Below are positions 1 to 12,639 of a stretch of DNA of 64,000 bases, one piece after another (the first letter of the stretch is position 1; each line of letters opens with the position of its first letter). Under the pieces are notes generated by a model that worked only from the letters and a program-made list of their open reading frames with translations, made no database searches and was not told the origin of the DNA. This stretch comes from Pyxicephalus adspersus (lineage: Eukaryota > Chordata > Amphibia > Anura > Pyxicephalidae), in contig NC_092859.1 in assembly GCF_032062135.1 (NCBI RefSeq), positions 45,689,604-45,753,603 on the forward strand. Direction: 5' to 3'. Position numbers and translations under genes: made by a program.

Positions 1-1165
1 AAGTTGTGCTGGCTACTGAAAAGTGACATTGACTCCTGACAAGCCAGTGCATACCTAGAAGGATGTGTGAGCAGGATGTTCCCCAGGTACAGCCATGTTA
101 AGGTTGTTCTAGGAGTACACCTCTACTGGATATATACTGCCAGATTCTGCAATACCACCCTGTGATATATCACATGGCTTAGCCAAAGGAAAGTTTAGAA
201 GGAGTGCTCCCATTCTGTTGGGTGCAACTTTATCTGAAGTCTGGAAAGTGGTTTAATGGAAGGAAAGGATTTGTGAGGGGAGAAGAGGGATTTTGTTTTT
301 CTAGGAGCAGTGTTGCTCGGTTTGGGAGGCGGATGACGAAGGGCTCTTTACCTGAATAGGAAAGAATAAACAGAATCATACTACCTATTTGTTGTCTGCA
401 TTTACCAGTTTGTTGTTTACATATTGTAACAATTTTTTGCTCACATATATTTTTATTATTGGCCATGTGAAGCCCTCTAATACAACATATTGTAACAACT
501 GACTGATACCTGCCCATGTATGTACACAGTTGCCATTTTGGCCCATGTTTTTGAAAGCACAGCTGTTTACAGAATAATGTTACTACTATTCAGCTTTTGC
601 ATCCCTATCCCTATCAAAGCATACCACTTTTGTTGCTCCTATTCTAACGTCAATTTTATTTTTTAACATCATGATTATATATTAAACATCAATATAATAC
701 TTTGGCATATGAAACAGCTATTGGTGGTTTAAAAAGTATCTACCCCTGTCATCTATGCAAGAACTCTTCTTTAACTGTGCCTGACTAAAGTTTGAATTAG
801 TAAATGAGAGTTTTCTACAAGAAGCATAATGTAAATTATTGAAAGTCCTTAACACAGTATGCCTGAATAAAATACCACTAGAAAAACATAATTAATTAAG
901 AAGGAAAACATTGCAAGCAAACCTTGAAAAACTGGAGACTTTCATGCTTTTACCAGCAATTTTTAAGTTGGTGGCAGTGTTTCTTTAACAAGGGAAGTAT
1001 TTATCTATTGATCTCAATGAAATCTTAACATGTGCACATCATAGCATAATGTAAACAAATATTTTATATTGTTATATTACTGGTTTACAATAAATTAATC
1101 AAATAAAAATAGTAAAAAGTTGAAAAAAATGAACAATGTATGTATGTAAAAAAACATGAACATTA
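1..1165. other. Non-coding stretch, nothing recognised
   Basis: AT-rich sequence downstream of the last array exon, presumably part of the long intron leading to the gamma constant exons. Short open frames here (for example 230-517 on the minus strand) have no recognisable domain. I see no promoter block, splice-donor-bearing exon or clear repeat. Confidence 0.5.
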
Positions 1166-1167
1166 AA

Positions 1168-1620
1168 TAGTTTTTAAGGCTTAGTCTACACGGACTGTTT
1201 CCCCGGCGTTTAACCTGAGGCTTTTAAAGCCCTTGTTTGAAATCCCCATGAATTACAATAGGTTAATCCACATCAGGACGTTTGCCTTTATGACATTTAT
1301 CTTAAACGTTGCTTGCAACATTTAAAAAATAAAACACTGGGTAACGCTGGAAAACGCTCAAAAATGTGGGAAAACACGTGTAAAAGCGGGTAAACTCTTC
1401 CATTGATTTCCATGGGACGTTTTCCCCCGGTTTCCTGCATTCTCCCGTGTTTTCGAGCACTTAATATGCAAATTCGCTAAAAACTCTGTAAAATGCGATA
1501 AAAATGCGGGAAATAGGCATTTTCCAGCATTTTAAAGGCAAGCACTAAAGAGCTAATAAAAGTGCATAAAAAAGCATATAAACGCAATAGGAACATTTAC
1601 ATGCATTTTTAAAAATTGTC
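1168..1620. repeat. Probable non-autonomous DNA transposon (MITE-like)
   Basis: This segment differs in composition from its AT-rich flanks. It carries many short related units on both strands (aacgctggaaaacgc, gcgggaaa, gcattttccagcatttt) and the phrase attgatttccatggga. Such self-complementary GCG/CGC-studded blocks are typical of amphibian MITEs. I could not define exact terminal repeats or a target-site duplication, so the family and boundaries are uncertain. Confidence 0.45.
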
Positions 1621-2148
1621 CAAGGGTCACTGAGATCCAAAATGTTTAGTTAGACCTTTGCAGTAAACAAAAGCCAAGGGCAATCACATAATTCTTTCAA
1701 TATACTATAGATGTATTTTTTTCTAAGCATATTTTTAGAGCAAAATACAAAGAACAATAACTTTTAACTTGTTTGGACACCACTGAGTTGTTTGCAAATA
1801 TATTCTGTTTTTGTTGACTAAACCTGCTAAATGAACAATATGGTAAAACTATTCCAATTGTTACTATACCTAATAATATTCAGAATAAAAATCCTTTTGA
1901 ATGTGATATACTTCATTTCTGCTCACATTTACATCAAAGACAACCTTTCTAATAAAAGTGACAGAAAAATTGAAAGGGTTAGAGTCACTGACCTGCAAAA
2001 AATAAGCACAAATTAAGAACTCTTTTATTGCCTAGACAGTTCAAACAATTTGTTACCTAGAAAGGCTCAATCTCTAAAAAGATAAAACCTACATTATGCC
2101 ATGTTAATATTAGGGGAGTAAATCATTTTAGATTTACAATAAACTCAC
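1621..2148. other. Non-coding stretch, nothing recognised
   Basis: AT-rich sequence immediately downstream of the last variable-exon fragment. The small plus-strand open frame at 1831-2016 is low-complexity and has no recognisable domain. It is treated as chance. Confidence 0.5.
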
Positions 2149-2570
2149 CTTACTTTGATCATTCAAACAGCTTGTATCCGATGTGCTATCATTGTCTTTA
2201 ACTAGTTCCCATAACTGGGGAAAATTCAGCGACTGCAGAAAAGCAGAATCCCGCTGTTGTGGGGCTGGGGGTACATTAGTTTGGTAAGATTGTCCTTGTG
2301 CTCCTTGAGGAACCATCCTGACTTCCATGTATTTTAGGGTTCCATCTGTGTTCAGGAATAGAGCTGGCTGATACTGATCTATGTATGACTTCTTGTCAGA
2401 CCCACCAAGATAGCAACAACTACTACTATACCCATAAGTTTCTTTTCTCAGACATCTCACTAGTAATATAATAAATGTCACAAGAGAAACTAAACTGATA
2501 GCCACAAGAGAAAAGAGGATACAGAAGATCCATCTATCTGAGTCTCCACTATGGAGAAAACCAGATCAGA
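2149..2570 (-). pseudogene. Truncated gamma-protocadherin variable exon (membrane helix, tail and donor only)
   Basis: This is the 3' remnant of a gamma-C5-like variable exon. From 2505 down it encodes the end of the membrane helix (AISLVSLVTFIILLV), the basic RCLRKE stop-transfer segment and a full tail with TLKYMEV and NVPPAPQQRDSAFLQ. It ends at 2149 with AAG followed by an intact GTGAGT donor. Immediately 5' the helix codons are joined to about 55 bp of EC5 coding sequence (about 2512-2565), and homology then stops. Everything from EC1 to EC4, the signal peptide and the promoter are missing. No upstream promoter block is visible, so it should not make an isoform. The tail has the small change PQLWELV where the paralogues have PQLRELV. 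Confidence 0.85.
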
Positions 2571-3079
2571 ATTAACAGTAACCTGTTTGTGCTGATTTAA
2601 AGAGCTCGGGTGAATAGTAATTTTTTTAAAATCTACCTAGGGTTAGTCAGCACTCCTGTTGTCCCTAATGTCTAAATATGTTAAACAAAAAAAAGACAAA
2701 ATGGGTTTGTCTGGACCTGTCTCCAGGTTACCCCACTGGGAGTTTAAAAACATTAAACTTTGAATTTAGTTTGTAGGGATATATTTCTTTTGAGTATGGC
2801 CTCTGTGCCATTGAAGAATTGTGCCTTCACATTCTGTTCTACACCCCAAACAGAAAGTGCAGAAAGTGAGTGAAAATCCTTCAAGTCAGACAGAGCTGCA
2901 TTAACAGGCATACAAAAGCAATAAAAAACTGACCCCTCAATATGCTATCCAAAAATACCCAAGTCATCTAGATTTAAGAAACAAGAACAAACCCAGAGCA
3001 CACCAGCATGGTGCAAAATGTCCACAACATTTAGTAATCCAAAGTGCTAAAGCATCATCTATAAACCACAGGAATCCCC
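2571..3079. other. Non-coding stretch 5' of the exon fragment
   Basis: I see no protocadherin homology beyond about 2570, no promoter block and no recognisable gene. Confidence 0.45.
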
Positions 3080-3302
3080 ACACAGCATCAGGCAGTTATT
3101 ATTATTACTATTATTATTAATATTATTATTATTATTAATAATAATAATTTTATTAATTAATTAATAATAATAATAAACAGGATTTATATACCACCAACAT
3201 ATTACGCAGCGCTGTACATTAAATAGGGGTTGCAAATGACAGAATGCAGACAGTGACACAGTGAGGAGAGGACCCTGCCCCAAAGAGCTTGCAGTCTAGA
3301 AG
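3080..3302. repeat. ATT microsatellite plus dispersed repeat
   Basis: About 100 bp of (ATT)n and (AAT)n is followed by a unit containing acgcagcgctgtacatt and aggaccctgccccaaagagc. I recognise this phrase as a high-copy interspersed sequence of amphibian genomes, but I cannot name the family with certainty. The microsatellite at one end suggests an element with a simple-repeat tail. Confidence 0.55.
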
Positions 3303-4276
3303 GTTATTAAACAGGGTTCAGATTACATAGACTTATGTTTTTCTTTAGGTGCTGGGCTTAATATGTTCATTCATATATTTTATATCTTTCATGTATATTT
3401 TTCACGATAGTAACATTTTTAGATGTTGATTTGAAACATTACATATATTTTTATAATTGTGAAGATATTAGATTATAGAAAAATAGCTTAAAAATTTAGA
3501 TATTACATGAAAATTAGAAATCTATTGTTTACAGCCTAAACACACAGGCTTTTAAAATAATGTATAAGTTATGGTTATATTTTTGTTGCCCACTGTAAAT
3601 ATATATTATATATACACAAACACATTTTTTACAAGAGTTAACACACCTCTTCGATCTGATGGGATTTAGTGGAAAATATGTAGGAAATGGGTACATTATA
3701 CATTGTATAACCATTTGTAACAGCATCCCTACTCCTCAGGTACAAAGGCATAAACTGGTAGAAGACATGTAATTCTGAATGTTTAAATCATTATTTTATA
3801 AATAAATCAAACATATTCACAGTTGCTAAGATTGTTCTTCTGGTTTAAAATGTATGGTTAGGCACAGTTTTCCAAAGGAAAACAATCACTTAGTCATTGC
3901 AACACATGCACAAAGCAATAGTTTTATACCTATCTTGGAGGATCAACAGATGTTTTATTATACTTGCAGCATTTAAAAAAAAAAAATAATACATAGAGAG
4001 AAGACATGTTAATATTTTACAAAGATGTTCTAAATATGTCAACATAATCCATTTACCTATGTGGAGCATCTTGGAAAACTCATATAAAAATCATAATTTA
4101 AAAAATGTAAAAGGTGAACTATGGATTTACATCAGTAAGGTTTGATTTATTCTTTTTATTAATAACAAATATTTATTTTCACTTATCATATTTGGTTTTA
4201 GGAAACACTAAAATAAGTGAAATAATGTACCTTGTTTGTGCAGGTTTCACACAATGAATAGAGAAATATAACATAC
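3303..4276. other. Inter-exon DNA, nothing recognised
   Basis: AT-rich DNA between the array fragment and the next exon. The small frame at 3529-3726 is low-complexity. No gene or defined repeat is seen. Confidence 0.45.
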
Positions 4277-5628
4277 CTTGTTGAGATCATTTAGACAGTT
4301 TGTTCCTGATGTGCTATCATTGTCTTTAACTAGTTCTCGCAACTGAGGAAAATCCAGAGATTGCAGGAAAGCAGAATCCCGCTGTTGTGGGGCTGGGGGC
4401 ACATTAGTTTGGTAAGATTGTCCTTGTGCTCCTGGAGGAACCATCCTGACCTCCATGTATTTCAGGGTTCCATCCGTGTTCAGGAAAAGTGCTGGCTGAT
4501 ACTGATCCATGTATGATTTAGAATCAGACCCCCCAAGATAACAGCAACTGTTGCTATAACCATAACTTTCCTTCCTCAGACATCTCACCAGTAATATAAT
4601 AAATGTCACTAGAGAAACTAAACTGATAGCCACAAGAGAAACTATTAAGTATAAAGTCATGTCTGATGGAGGCTTGGAATTTATTAATAAATCACCTGAT
4701 TTGGGTCTTTCTACTACAGTCTCATCTGATATACTAACAACTATAGTGACAGAAGTAGACAATGGGGGATCCCCATGATCACTGATACTTATAATGAGTT
4801 GTTGCTCTGTATTTTCTATTTCATTAAATCCTCGTGTAGTCCTGACTTCTCCTGTATGTTTAGTGACTTGGAATTGTGAAGAACTGCCAGGGTCAATGAG
4901 GTTATAAACCAACCAGGCATTGTGACCAGAGTCCAGATCTACTGCTGTCAGCTTGGTCACCAGATATCCGGCACTTGTAGATTTTGGGATTCTCTCTTGG
5001 ACAATGAGATCCTCAGAGTGTTCCGGATACAGCAGGGTGGGGGAGTTGTCATTTGTATCCAATATGAATATAAAGACAGGTTTACAGACAATGAGAAATA
5101 AGGATTTGTATTTAATGTATACTGACTAACACCATTAACACCAACATCTGAATCCTTTGCAATTTCTAAAGCAAACCTAGCACCAGGACTTGTCCAATAT
5201 TCTGTAACTTCTAAAATGCGGCTATTAGATAAAAACGAGGGAGAATTATCATTAATATCCTGAATCTCTATATCTAGACTGAAAAGCTCTAAAGGGTTTT
5301 CAGCAACCACCTCTAAATGGAGCACACAATTCACATTGGATCCACACAGGATCTCCCTATCAATCCTGTCATTCACAGTCAAGCCTCCATTTTCCTTATT
5401 TACATCAAAATATTTTAAGTATTTCTCAGATGATAAATGTAATCTGCGCTGAGAAATCTCAGCACGTTTCATGCCCAGATCCTGAGCTACATTTCCTACC
5501 CATGTCCCTGGATCAGACTCCTCCACAATGGAATAATGAAGCTGCCCAGAGACCCAGCCCCAGCTACAAAGGAGAAGGGAGAAAGCTACTTGCCATTTCC
5601 AACACAAACAGCAGTCTCTGATGTCCAT
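4277..5628 (-). pseudogene. Gamma-protocadherin variable exon with internal deletion and frameshift
   Basis: The exon begins at ATG 5628 with the array signal peptide (GWVSGQLHYSIVEES) and a complete EC1 with its CX5C loop (CGSNVNC) and DINDN calcium motif. It runs into EC2 as far as NPYFSLSV. At about 5080/5081 the sequence jumps to the end of EC5, which puts EC6, the membrane helix and the tail (5062 to 4277) in another frame. Read from the ATG, the frame closes at 4957. The exon is 1352 bp against 2445 bp for intact neighbours, so about 1.1 kb covering EC2-EC5 is missing. The donor (AAG, then GTATGT) and the upstream promoter are intact. The clean junction without long homology suggests a real deletion, although misassembly of paralogues is possible. 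Confidence 0.85.
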
Positions 5629-5780
5629 ATCTTACGTTTCTGTAAAATTTTCTGTATCATAGATCCTTTAAAATCCACAATCCCTGTTGTTTATAAATTC
5701 ATATGTGCAAAAATAATCCATCTGTAGCAAAAACATCCTCAGGTTCCCTAACAATGCAGTCCTTTGTGTGCGATTGAGGG

Positions 5781-5891
5781 GATGGGAGGGTGAATCACTG
5801 AGCCAGGGGGAGGAGAGTGCAGAGCTAGTTTAAGCAGATATAGTACAGAAACTAAATATAATGTACAGATGACAAGTTTGCCCCCCTGTGG
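5781..5891 (-). promoter_or_regulatory. Variable-exon promoter: conserved block plus CTCF-like site
   Basis: The conserved array block (containing tgaatcactgagcca) is at 5781-5818, about 155 bp upstream of the ATG. A CTCF-like 14-mer at 5878-5891 reads CCACAGGGGGGCAA on the transcribed-direction strand. By eye it matches 11 of 14 positions of the consensus CCASYAGRKGGCRS. Spacing and order are as in the other array members, although the exon it serves is broken. Confidence 0.65.
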
Positions 5892-5919
5892 CCCTTAGAT
5901 ATAATTGCAACCTATTGAA

Positions 5920-6560
5920 AAAAATACAAGAGTAATCATCCTTTTTTAAGAACAGGAATTTTGTTTTATTTTTTTTAGTATTATTGATAAACACATTTGA
6001 AAAGTCAGGATAATACTGAAATGGAGAAAAACTTAAAAAAAAAATAAAATAAAAATACATACCTTTTTCTGTGTACTGTGTCTGTCCCAGTAATACCCAC
6101 AGTGTCTGATAAGCACAGAAATAAAGAACACGGTCCTACAAACCCAATAACACATGGGAAATGGGAGATGGATGCTGCCCAATTCCTTAGCTAAGACTTT
6201 GATAATAGCTAAGAATGCAAGACTACAAATCCAACACCAGTAATAGTTTTACAAATATTAAAAGTTTTACAATAATCATGTAAACCACAATTATTAATGA
6301 TTTTTTTTATCTAAATAGAAAGTGATGTTTCATTATAAACAGGTCACTCAATAATTGGCCAGGTCAAAGTTAACTCCTATACATGCACAGGAGTTAATTT
6401 CTTCCTAGATGACAGCTATGCTAGGATTGTACATTAAGCTGAGCATACACAACTCAGTGTACATTATAAAGAAAAACAGGTAGAACATATCCCCTCTGCA
6501 ATTATGAGCCTGCCTGGTCACAGTTTGTTTTTAAATGATGTGGTTTCACTTTAATTACTG
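5920..6560. other. Inter-exon DNA with a repeat-like segment
   Basis: AT-rich sequence. From about 6350 to 6560 it resembles fragments of the 'agaactaaa / tttcactttaa' MITE family seen elsewhere in the window (caggattgtac, then tggtttcactttaat). No gene was seen. Confidence 0.35.
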
Positions 6561-6599
6561 AATAAAAAAACATTTAACAATAAAAATTAAAAGAATTGG

Positions 6600-7524
6600 T
6601 GTTGTTTTACTAACATAGTATAGGACTTTTTCTTAATAGTGAATTATCACTCCACAAGAGATAAATCACTTTAATAAGCGAATGCAGAAAAAAGTCACTT
6701 TGCAACTCCATCACATACAAGAAAATGTGAAAAAACAGGATTTTTGCTTCCACATGATCAGATATATATACCCTATTCACTAAGCTAAGTGATTATTCAT
6801 GTGCAGACTAATACTTCATTTTGCATAGTAAACAGCCTAAACTATTGCTTTAATACAAAAGTTCTACTCTATCTTTATTTTCTAGTAAGCACATATTCCC
6901 TAAAAATGGCGCTGCTTGGTCGATATAATGCCCATGTATTGTATAATATGTAAAAAAAGCAAAAAAAACTTACACCTGCAAAATGTATGTTAAAACATAT
7001 TTAAAACTAATTGAGATGCATTAGTAAAGGGGTTAGGCTGTTTCTTTACCAAAGTGAATTAAAACTCTGCAAATTAGGTGGAGCTCTGCTAACTTTGGCC
7101 ATCTAAAGATGTGCAAATCATATTTGTTTGTTTTTAAATTGATATTCCCTTGCACCACTGGTAAGTCTTTGCAATGTATTGTATTTACTAAGCTAACTGG
7201 ATAATTAATTTTTACTAACACCCTAAAAACCTTTAGTAGTGGGACCCTATTAAAATCCCAATTGAATGTATAATGAAAAGGTATGTGTTCAATGCCCCAG
7301 AATGTAGTGTTAGAATAAAACATTCACTTTATGTATCTAGATCCAGGTGTGTCTAAATGTATAGTTAAGAAAAAAATGTTTTATTTATTTCCCATAGTTA
7401 GATCCCAATACTATATGATATGATTATCAAACTAACCACCAAAATACTAAGCCTTCCATATGTCATTAGAAATAACTGCATGTATACAGATTTAAATAAA
7501 TTTAGAAATGTAAATCAGACTTAC
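6600..7524. repeat. 3' flank shared with the next exon unit (segmental duplication)
   Basis: This block is colinear with 12640-13443. Shared landmarks in order are an acaggatttt...catgat segment, ttcactaagctaagtga-like text, gtgcaaat near 7112 and 13000, ataatgaaaaggtatg versus ataataaaaaggtatg, and aagccttccatatgtcat versus aaaccttccaagtgtcat. It lies just 3' of an array exon in both places, so the duplicated unit included the exon and about 0.9 kb of downstream DNA. Confidence 0.6.
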
Positions 7525-9969
7525 CTTTAGATCATTAACACAGCTTGTACCTGATGTACTATCATTGTCTCTAACTAGTTCCCGTAACTGAGGAAAATCC
7601 AGAGATTGCAGAAAAGCAGAATCCCGCTGTTGTGGTGCTGGGGGCACATTTGTTTGGTAAGATTGTCCTTGTCCTCCCGGAGGAACCATCCTGACTTCCA
7701 TGTATTTTAGGGTTCCATCCGCGTTTAGGAAAAGTGCTGGCTGATACTGATCCATGTATGATTTAGAATCAGACCCACCAAGATAACAGCAGCTGCTGCT
7801 ATAATCATAACTTTCTTTCCTCAGACATCTCACCAGTAATATAATAAATGTCACAAGAGAAACTAAACTGATAGCCACAAGAGAAACTATTAAATATAAA
7901 GTCATATCTGATGGTGGGTTGGAATTTCTAATGAAATCCCCAGACTTGGGTCTTTCTGCTACAGCCTCATCTGCTATACTGACAATTACAGTGACTGTAG
8001 TAGATAATGGAGGATCCCCATGATCACTGATAGAGATTAAAACTTGTTGTTCTGTATTTTCTAATTCCTGAAGTCCTGTTAGAGTCCTGACCTCTCCTGT
8101 TTGTTTAGACACTTGGAACAGTGCAGAACTACCAGGGTCAATGAGGTTAAAGGCCAACCAGGCATTGTGACCAGAGTCCAGATCTACTGCTGTCAGTTTG
8201 GTCACCAGATATCCGGCACTTGTAGATTTTGGGATTCTCTCTTGGACAATGAGATCATCTGAGTGCTCAGGATACAGCAGGGTGGGGGAGTTGTCATTTG
8301 TATCCAATATGAATATAAAGACAGGAATAGTGGAAAATAACTTTGGAGATCCAGAATCCTCTACTTTTATGGTGATGTGTAGAGTCTGTAAATGCTCATA
8401 GTCAAAGGAACGCTGAGCATATATATCACCAGTATTAGAATTAATATAAACAAAAGAGGATACAGAAGATCCATCTATCTGAGTCTCCACTATGGAGAAA
8501 ACCAGATCAGAATTAACCCCCTCATCTGTATCTTTAGCAGACACTGTACACAGAAGAGTCCCCGGGTCACTATTCTCCTTAATGAAAGCATTATAGGTAG
8601 ATTGTGTAAATGTTGGGGCATTATCATTAACATCAGAAACCCTGAGAATAACAGTTGTCTTACTGGACAGAGGTGGAGAGCCCAAATCAGTGGCTGTCAG
8701 CTCAATTGAATATTGGGATATTTTTTCTCTGTCTAGAATCCCATCAGTGACCAATGAATACCGGTTCTTAATATTCCTGATTTTAAATGGAATATTGGGA
8801 GTTGATTTCAATTGTACCTCTCCATTTTTTCCAGAATCTTTGTCTATCACAATAATAAATCCCACTACAGTTCCCAAGGGTGCATTTTCTGGAATCTCAT
8901 TTGTCATTGAAGTGAAAGAAATCTCAGGATAATTGTCATTTACATCTTCTATTTCTATATGAACCACACAGTCACCTTCCAGTTTAGGAAGCCCCTTATC
9001 TACTGCTTTGATAGATAATTCATAAAAATGTACTTCTTCAAAATCTAAAGATCTGTTTATAAAAATCTGTCCATTCTGTTCATTCAGAGCAAATTTTTCT
9101 CTGGCTGATTCTGATGTGTGTTTATCAATATAATAAATGATTTCACCATTTGCTCCCTCATCAAGATCTGATGCATTTAAAGTTATTATAAGAGTATGTA
9201 AAAGGAGATTTTCTTTTAGTTTGATCCTATACACTGGCTGATCAAAAACTGGTGGATTATCATTAATATCTAGTACTTTTATTGTGATATGACATGATCC
9301 TGATCTCGCTGGTTCTCCTCCATCTATAGCAGTCAGAATAAGATTGTGTTCTTGTTTTTCCTCCCTATCTAACACCTTCTCCAATATAAGCTGAGGGATG
9401 AGAGTGCCATCTACACGATTCTTTACAGACAATGAGAAATAAGGATTTGTATTTAATATATACTGACTAACACCATTAACACCAACATCCAAATCCTTTG
9501 CAGTATCTAAGGTAAACCTAGCACCAGGACTTGCAACTAACTCAGTTATTTCAATAATGTGTTTATTAGATAAAAATATGGGAGAATTGTCATTAATATC
9601 TTGAATGTCTTTGTCTAGGCTGAAAAGCTCTAAAGGATTTTCAGCAACCACCTCTAAATGCAGCACACAGTTCACATTGGATCCACAAAGGATCTCTCTA
9701 TCAATCCTTTCATTAACAACCAAAGCTCCATTTTCCTTATTTACAGTAAAATATTTTTGGTATTTCTCAGAAGACAAATGTAATCTGCGCTGAGAAATCC
9801 CTGAACGTTTAATGCCCAGATCCTGAGCTACATTTCCTACCCATGTCCCTGGATCAGACTCCTCCACAATAGAATAACGAAGCTGCCCAGAGACCCAACC
9901 CCAGCTACAAAGGAGAAGGGAGAAAGCTACTTGCCATTTCCAACACAGATAGCAACCTCTGATGTCCAT
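7525..9969 (-). CDS. pcdhg: Protocadherin gamma (C5-like) variable exon, intact
   Basis: This is a complete 815-residue variable exon encoding a type I neuronal adhesion receptor. The signal peptide is residues 1-28, ending WVSG before QLRYS. EC1 follows, with the clustered-protocadherin CX5C loop at C95-C101 and DINDN at 124-128. EC2-EC6 follow to about residue 685, each with LDRE, DxD and DxNDN calcium-binding motifs. The membrane helix is about 691-713 and the tail 714-815, with TLKYMEV and NVPPAPQQRDSAFLQ. The frame stays open to K815, then AAG and GTAAGT at 7525/7524 form a phase-0 donor, so a spliced constant region must complete the protein. The start is fixed by the conserved MDIRG signal peptide and by paralogues. 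One oddity is SLDKDIQD in EC1, where most paralogues have SLDIEIQD or similar. EC1-EC4 should carry trans specificity and EC6 cis pairing (family knowledge). Confidence 0.93.
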
Positions 9970-10130
9970 ATCTTACAATGTTTCCTTGGTATTTGATGGA
10001 ACATAGATCCTTTGTAATCCACAATGCCTGTTTATGAATTTATCTTCAATCCTTTGCAAACATAATCCAAGTATAGGGAAAACATCATCAGGATCATCAA
10101 CAGAGCAGCTCTTTGTGTGTGAGAAAGGAG

Positions 10131-10237
10131 ATGGGAGGGTGAATCACTGAGCCAGGGGGAGGAGAGAGCAGCTACTTTGAGCAGCTTTAATACTGAAACC
10201 AAATATAATGTCAGATGACAAGTTTGCCCCCCTGTGG
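10131..10237 (-). promoter_or_regulatory. Variable-exon promoter: conserved block plus CTCF-like site
   Basis: The conserved block with tgaatcactgagcca is at 10131-10168, about 165 bp upstream of the ATG. The CTCF-like 14-mer CCACAGGGGGGCAA (minus strand) is at 10224-10237, 11 of 14 by eye. Between block and ATG lies the shared leader phrase gatcctttgtaatccaca. Confidence 0.7.
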
Positions 10238-10321
10238 CCTTTAGATATAATTGCAACCTAATGTAACAAATACAGAATCATCATGTTTTTAAAGATAATA
10301 GAATTATGCTTTTTCCCTATG

Positions 10322-11300
10322 GTGCACCATTCAAAAGTTTAGGGTCAGTTAGAAATAACATCTGTACAGCCATAGCTAATGCTCTAAATGACTATGTTAG
10401 CTAAAAATGGCTCTTTATGAATAGAATGTTTGTATGTTTTGTACTGAGAAATGAAGGCTATTCCAAGTGGGATTTTGCCAAGAAACAAAATATCTATATT
10501 CTATCTAATTGCAATAGAAAGAGGAGTGGAAAGCTCTAGTGCACAACAAAATATTTTAGAGCAATGCGTAGTTTGCCCCACAGTGCCTTAATTGCCAACT
10601 TCAATAAATAGTACCTGCAAATACCATCTCAGCAACTACAGTGAAATGTTACTCTGGGATGCTGGCCTTCTAGGGAAAGTTGCAAAGAAAAAGCCCTATT
10701 TGAGAATAGCGAATAAAAAGAAAAGACTTAGGGCAAAACAACACAGACACTGGACACAGAGAGATTTGAGGTGTTTGGATCACAAAGAAGAATATTTGTG
10801 AGGAGCAGACCAAATGAAATAATGATGGAGGAGTGCTTAGTACCATCTGTTAAACATGGGGGAGGCAATATAATTTTCTGAGGCTTCCATGATGGTAATG
10901 GTAAAGTGGAAGATTTGGACAGTGTAAAAGGGACTTTGAAGAAGGAACGCTGTTGCCTAATTTTACAACACTACTTAATACCTTCTGGACATACATACTT
11001 ACTTAATAGGAGCCAATTTTGACTTACAACAGGACAATGACCAAAGCATACCTCCAAACAGCAGATACTTGGCATTCTGTGTAGAATGGAGTGGCAAGCA
11101 AAGTCTAATGATCTAAACTCTATTGAGCCGTATTGGGAGTGAACTGGCTGACAAGTACGTAAGGGGTGCCTACCAAGCCAATCCAATTTGTGGGAGGTGC
11201 TGCAGGAAGCATACAGTGAAATCTCATCACATTACCTCAACAAATTGACATTTAGAAAGGTAAAGTGACATGCTGTAATTGCTGCAAATGGTGGATTCAT
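10322..11300 (+). mobile_element. Decayed Tc1/mariner transposon
   Basis: The left end contains attcaaaagtttagggtcag, which I recognise as a Tc1-type terminal sequence. Inside are degraded transposase pieces in plus-strand frames: LLGKVAKKKPYLR and HRHWTQRDL near 10660-10770, a piece ending VKHGGGNI near 10850-10875, an LQQDN segment near 11020-11035, and LAFCVEWSGKQ near 11075. The last corresponds to the 'VLEWPSQSPDLNPIE' catalytic region of Tc1 transposases. The frames are interrupted by stops and frameshifts, so it cannot be active. I could not find the matching right terminal repeat. Confidence 0.75.
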
Positions 11301-12290
11301 TGACAAAAATAAAATTTGAATCAATAGCGGATGAAACATGACCAATATGTGATGTGGATAAATTGGACATATTGGTATTTGGTCAGTTTTAAGCCATGTC
11401 ATGCATACCAATGATCAGCCAAATAAAAATTCTAGTCACTTTCTATCTGCAAAACCAAATGAAGGGCAGAATATTGTTAATACCAGTGTTTTGAGAATTC
11501 TGACTGATGGATTATCCATGAGAAATTGGAGGAGGGTTGCAGCAGTCCGATTCCTAATAAGACCTGTAGGCTAAAAATTCAAGGCTGCACATCCACTACT
11601 AGTGATATATTACAAGTATCATGTAAACCAAAGGTATTGTAAAAAATTTACTCATTAATTGTATCTTTTGAACAGACAACCATTTTTCTTTATATAAAGG
11701 TCACTCGCTGTATTTTAAAAATCTGGGTTTTGTTTAAGAAACAAAAACAAATTTCGAGTATACCTTAGCAGGGAATTGCTGACAAATGAATATATATAAA
11801 AAAATTAGTTGTATTTGATATGCAAAAACAATATTTAACACTACATACAAATTGATAAAAAAGGGGCCCAGTGAATGGCCTCAAACATCACATATTTTAC
11901 ATCATAAAATTGAATGCTATCAAAAATGTTTCATTTTGTTAGTCCCCATGCATTTCGCATATACAACCACTTCTTTAGGGGTTATTTTAAAGCTGGATAG
12001 CATATACAAATGCAAATATCCAGAAACCAAAATGTTGATCAAATACAACTGTGCCGCGGGATGTCCTAAAGCACAATATCAAAGAGGGCACTAGATTGCT
12101 GTCAGAGGGAAAGATGGTATGCTTAGTATTGTTTGTTTGTTTATTGCTGTTTTGCGATATGGCATTCCTTTGATATTTAGGATACAAAATATTGTCTGAG
12201 GAAAATCACTATTGTTTTGTTTAAGAAAGATCACCAATTATCTAAAACCAATTTCGCTGTTCATTTGCCAAGGTTATATGTTAAAAGCAG
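11301..12290. other. Inter-exon DNA, no gene
   Basis: AT-rich DNA beyond the Tc1 relic. An 11-bp inverted repeat (ttgtatttgat near 11810, atcaaatacaa near 12038) encloses about 230 bp. It may be the edge of another small element. No coding signal was found. Confidence 0.35.
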
Positions 12291-12293
12291 AAC

Positions 12294-12600
12294 TAAAGTA
12301 ACTAAATAGCAATCAGGCAGGTTCTTTATTGCAGAAGGAACAAGCTTCTGCAGTAAAACAAACTTACCTACCTGTTTGTAATTATTTAGATAAACTCATC
12401 TCTTATCACTCTGACACTGGTATCTCCACTTGATCTTCTTTTAGGTTTGGGATCTTTGGGATGTCCTGACTGGCCATTCCTGGCTGCCAAACTATGCCAG
12501 GATTGTACACTGTACCCCCCCCTCAACACAAAAAAGAAAATGCCTGCTCAATGTTTTTTCAAATTTAGTTTCACTTTAAGAAACACAATCAATTTACCTA
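12294..12600. repeat. MITE-like element with agaactaaag ... tttcactttaa ends
   Basis: It starts aaagcagaactaaagtaact and finishes aaatttagtttcactttaag, so the ends are roughly inverted copies of each other. Related ends occur at 18785, 41575, 51965-52320 and 56488-56905, which makes this a dispersed family in this genome. Confidence 0.55.
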
Positions 12601-12639
12601 AATAATAGCTAGGTAAGATATTTTTATATTTTATTATTA

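Noticed and set aside
8198..8932. Plus-strand open frames inside protocadherin exons (also at 9605-9793, 26851-27588, 35502-35714, 59720-59974)
   Set aside because: They are antisense shadows of conserved EC coding sequence. The same shadows recur in every paralogue because the sense strand is conserved. No promoter or domain is present.
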